This document shows, one piece after another, positions 6,378-8,117 of a stretch of 8,117 bases of DNA. Position 1 is the first letter of the stretch. Every line of letters begins with the position of its first letter. The translations under genes were made by a program, and so were the position numbers. The notes under the pieces were generated by a model. That model searched no databases. It saw only the letters and a program-made list of their open reading frames with translations, and had not been told where the DNA came from. This DNA is from Anaerolineaceae bacterium (GTDB lineage: Bacteria > Chloroflexota > Anaerolineae > Anaerolineales > Anaerolineaceae): contig JAGOIM010000062.1 of assembly GCA_017995665.1 (NCBI GenBank), positions 1 through 8,117 of the forward strand, given 5' to 3'.

Positions 6378-6839
6378 TTATGGAAGGCAAGGTTGAGAAA
6401 AACTTTCCACACCGGGTGGAATAGTATTGACCGAATAATACCATCCGCAATCATCATAACAAGTCATACCGACATAGCAGCCATTACTGTCTTTGCGATA
6501 TTCCGTTTCGCAGCTTAGGTTATATCCTTCCCGTGCACAATATGTCTGACGCCATTTAATATCAGATTCCGAGAATCTGGCTCTGGGCCAAATTAGCCCT
6601 GCAGTCGGTCGGGGAGTTAATGTTTGCGTTGGTGTAACTGTTGGCGTCCGGGTTTCGGTGGGGGTAAGCGTAAGCGTCACTGTGGGTGTTACGGTTGAGG
6701 TGCTGGTCGGCAGGGGGGTGAATGTCTTCATTTCAACCAAGGGGGGCGGCTTGGTTGGGCTTCCTTCAGGCCCTTTGGCAAAGGAACAAGCAGTAAGAGC
6801 AAGCAAAGCAAAAATCAAGGCAAAGTGAAATTTCTTCAT
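6378..6839 (-). CDS. Small Cys-rich lipoprotein with a Thr/Pro linker
   Basis: The 153-residue product begins with a lipoprotein signal peptide: MKKF, a hydrophobic core, then the lipobox LTAC with Cys18 as the lipidation site. Residues about 39-80 are a Thr/Pro-rich linker (TPTVTLTLTPTETRTPTVTP and similar), a type common in surface proteins of Chloroflexi. The last 70 residues form a compact domain with six Cys (101, 110, 121, 127, 131, 151), enough for three disulfides or a metal site, and many aromatics (YCAREGYNLSC, MTCYDDCGWYY). I do not recognise this domain. It is predicted to sit outside the membrane, anchored by lipid and held off by the linker. AAGGA (complement of 6847-6851) lies 7 bases before the start. 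The gene is divergent from the ROK gene and convergent with the kinase gene. A true gene is very likely; the function is unknown. Confidence 0.82.
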   Translation of the reverse strand: MKKFHFALIFALLALTACSFAKGPEGSPTKPPPLVEMKTFTPLPTSTSTVTPTVTLTLTPTETRTPTVTPTQTLTPRPTAGLIWPRARFSESDIKWRQTYCAREGYNLSCETEYRKDSNGCYVGMTCYDDCGWYYSVNTIPPGVESFSQPCLP

Positions 6840-6910
6840 TCATAATTCCTTCGTCAAAGTCCATACCATTCTACTTCAATTAACCATTAATATTCGGATA
6901 AAACTTAATT

Positions 6911-6928
6911 TTTGTTCGCTTAGACAAA
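6911..6928. promoter_or_regulatory. Inverted repeat between the divergent lipoprotein and ROK genes
   Basis: TTTGT (6911-6915) and ACAAA (6924-6928) form an inverted repeat with an 8-base spacer, in the 119-base gap between two divergent genes. On the minus strand it overlaps a possible promoter of the lipoprotein gene (TTGTCT, 18 bases, TTTTAT). On the plus strand it covers the -35 area of the ROK gene. It could be an operator for both genes, but 5-bp arms also arise by chance. Confidence 0.25.
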
Positions 6929-6946
6929 CTCCACATAAAATTCATT

Positions 6947-6952
6947 TATAAT
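6947..6952 (+). promoter_or_regulatory. -10 box giving a probable leaderless ROK mRNA
   Basis: TATAAT is a perfect -10 hexamer whose last base is only 6 bases before the A of the ATG at 6959. Normal initiation about 7 bases downstream of the hexamer would begin the transcript at or next to that A. There is no Shine-Dalgarno upstream. A TAGACA at 6921-6926 resembles a -35 but at a long 20-base spacing. Confidence 0.6.
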
Positions 6953-6958
6953 CACAGC

Positions 6959-7939
6959 ATGTTTAAAGATTCAAGCAAAACAAACCGTACAACCGGAAAC
7001 TATATTCTGGGGATAAACATTGACAGTGATGAAGTTTTGCTGGTCTATGGCAGCCCTTCCGGAACGGTTAGTGAGAAGTTGAGTTTCACTGCACCTAAAA
7101 ACGAGATTTTTCAGACCTTCCTCTCAGAAATCAGCACCCATGTTGACCGGCTACTGATGATTACTCAGGCGCAATGGTTGCCTTTGCCGGATGTCGTTTC
7201 CGTTAGCACTTGTGGCAATTACGACGTAAAAACCGGACTGCTGACTTCCTCAGCCGATTTTCCGCTCTGGAAAAACGAAGCTTTGCGTTCACAATTACAA
7301 CTCCGCCTGAATTTACCCGTCCATATTGAGCGAAAAGCCGATGCCGGACTTTTGGCAGAACTGCTCTTTGGCGATCTTTCTTCACAAGAGCAAAGCATTT
7401 ATCTGTCTTTTCACCCACGAATCCGGGCTGCGCTTTTTTCAGATGGCAAGCTCTATTCGAGTGCCGGTGGTGTATCGGGTGCGCTTGGCCAAATGCAGCT
7501 TCGAAACCCAATATTTAAAGATCTAAGCGGTTTTGACAATTTAAACGATATTGCCAGTGGAGCCGGTTTGCTCAAACTGGCTAAACTTCGCCATCCCAGC
7601 CATTGGGAGGATCAGCTGACGATAGCCGAATTGATAGACTCAACCAATTCAGACGATCCCTATGCGCAGGAGGTCGTCAGCGAAGCAGCCCAATTATTCG
7701 GGGAACAGCTTCAGAGCCTGATTCATATGCTGCGCCCCAACAACCTGATAGTCGGTTACCCCTTTAACTTACTCGGCGATGCCTGGCTAAAATCGATGAG
7801 CGATGCGCTTGCCAACTCAACCGGCTTAGGCAAAAGCCAACTCCCCCAATTTAGCCTTTCTGCCCTCGCAAAACGCCAGCCCGAATTGGAAGCCCTTGCT
7901 CCGGCTGTTTATGCACTCCGTCTTTCATCATCCCACTAA
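6959..7939 (+). CDS. Degenerate ROK-fold protein, probably not an active sugar kinase
   Basis: The 326-residue length and pattern fit the ROK (repressor, ORF, kinase) fold: an ILGINIDSDEVLL first strand (16-28), PVHIERKADAGLLAE (120-134), SSAGGVSGALGQM (167-179), NDIASGAGLL (196-205) and a late VVSEAAQLFGEQLQSLIHMLRPNNLIVGYP stretch (239-268). Key residues are changed. The phosphate motif DxGGT reads NIDSD. The ND catalytic pair, with Asp as base, reads Arg125-Lys126. The zinc site is gone: the usual GHM is GQM (177-179), and the CxCGxxGC cluster that should follow is absent. There is no N-terminal DNA-binding domain either. An inactive sugar-binding or regulatory protein is plausible. The start is supported by the -10 box placed for a leaderless mRNA and by the fold beginning soon after. 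The frame is intact over 326 codons, so this is not an obvious pseudogene. Only a weak 4-bp hairpin follows (7948-7962). Confidence 0.75.
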   Translation: MFKDSSKTNRTTGNYILGINIDSDEVLLVYGSPSGTVSEKLSFTAPKNEIFQTFLSEISTHVDRLLMITQAQWLPLPDVVSVSTCGNYDVKTGLLTSSADFPLWKNEALRSQLQLRLNLPVHIERKADAGLLAELLFGDLSSQEQSIYLSFHPRIRAALFSDGKLYSSAGGVSGALGQMQLRNPIFKDLSGFDNLNDIASGAGLLKLAKLRHPSHWEDQLTIAELIDSTNSDDPYAQEVVSEAAQLFGEQLQSLIHMLRPNNLIVGYPFNLLGDAWLKSMSDALANSTGLGKSQLPQFSLSALAKRQPELEALAPAVYALRLSSSH

Positions 7940-8034
7940 AATCTCTGACATTACGCTGATGTTTTGTTGATATTTTTCCGACAATTCTTTCTTAAAGTTA
8001 AAGCATAAACAGAAAGAAAGATTTGGAGGACCAA

Positions 8035-8117
8035 ATGGCTTACATGATTAGACGATCTCCTTACTGGAGAAATGAAGAAAACGTAGAACGGGCAATGAGA
8101 AAGTTCTTCGAAATGGA
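8035..8117 (+). CDS. Probable small heat-shock protein (Hsp20), 5' end only
   Basis: The first 27 codons are present before the window ends: MAYMIRRSPYW, then a charged amphipathic helix (NEENVERAMRKFFEM). This resembles the N-terminal arm of bacterial Hsp20 chaperones, which often read IRRxPF or IRRSPF followed by a helix ending RLFDEM; the alpha-crystallin domain itself lies outside the window. GGAGG at 8025-8029, 5 bases before the ATG, is a strong ribosome site, so the start is secure even if the family is not. The 95-base gap from the ROK gene has no CIRCE element and no clear promoter. Confidence 0.5.
   Translation, partial: MAYMIRRSPYWRNEENVERAMRKFFEM

Noticed and set aside
7948..7965. 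Possible terminator after the ROK gene
   Set aside because: The stem ACAT/ATGT is only 4 bp. Although T-rich sequence follows, this is too weak to call.
7940..8034. Heat-shock operator (CIRCE) or sigma-32-like promoter before the Hsp20-like gene
   Set aside because: No TTAGCACTC/GAGTGCTAA inverted repeat is present. The TTGATA at 7967-7972 has no convincing -10 partner.

Overview
The window looks like chromosomal DNA of an anaerobic or fermentative bacterium, most likely of the Chloroflexi (Anaerolineae type). This is an inference from three traits: a lipoprotein with a long Thr/Pro linker of the kind common in that phylum, an electron-bifurcating NfnAB-type flavoprotein pair, and intergenic arrays of degenerate 7-base words. 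No plasmid, phage, transposase, CRISPR, tRNA or rRNA signal is visible, and no gene looks recently acquired.

Layout. Positions 1-195 hold the 3' end of an unrecognised gene whose stop codon lies in a small 7-mer repeat. A LysR-family regulator follows (430-1386). A 223-base gap after it carries a weak terminator and repeated ATATAG boxes. Then come nfnA (1610-2452), nfnB (2455-3849) and an SDR dehydrogenase (3898-4665), all on the plus strand with short gaps and closed by a strong terminator at 4685-4720. This reads as one operon for NAD(H)/NADP(H)/ferredoxin balance plus an NADP-type oxidoreductase that could use or feed it, possibly controlled by the LysR protein.

Between 4741 and 4903 lie two oppositely oriented arrays of 7-base ACTGNNN words around a 66-base centre. 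After them comes a monocistronic gene for an ATP-cone domain fused to a uridine-kinase-like P-loop kinase (4973-6313), with its own -10 box, a strong Shine-Dalgarno and a terminator at 6339-6369. A convergent minus-strand gene (6378-6839) encodes a small Cys-rich lipoprotein.

The lipoprotein gene is divergent from a ROK-fold gene (6959-7939). The ROK gene has a consensus -10 box only 6 bases before its ATG, which suggests a leaderless mRNA, and its protein has lost the usual catalytic and zinc residues of the family. The window ends in the first 27 codons of a probable small heat-shock protein (8035 onward).

The best leads for novelty are the inverted 7-mer arrays, the degenerate ROK protein with its apparent leaderless promoter, the ATP-cone/kinase fusion, and the ATATAG boxes before the nfn operon. 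I see no clear sign of a wholly new multi-gene system.
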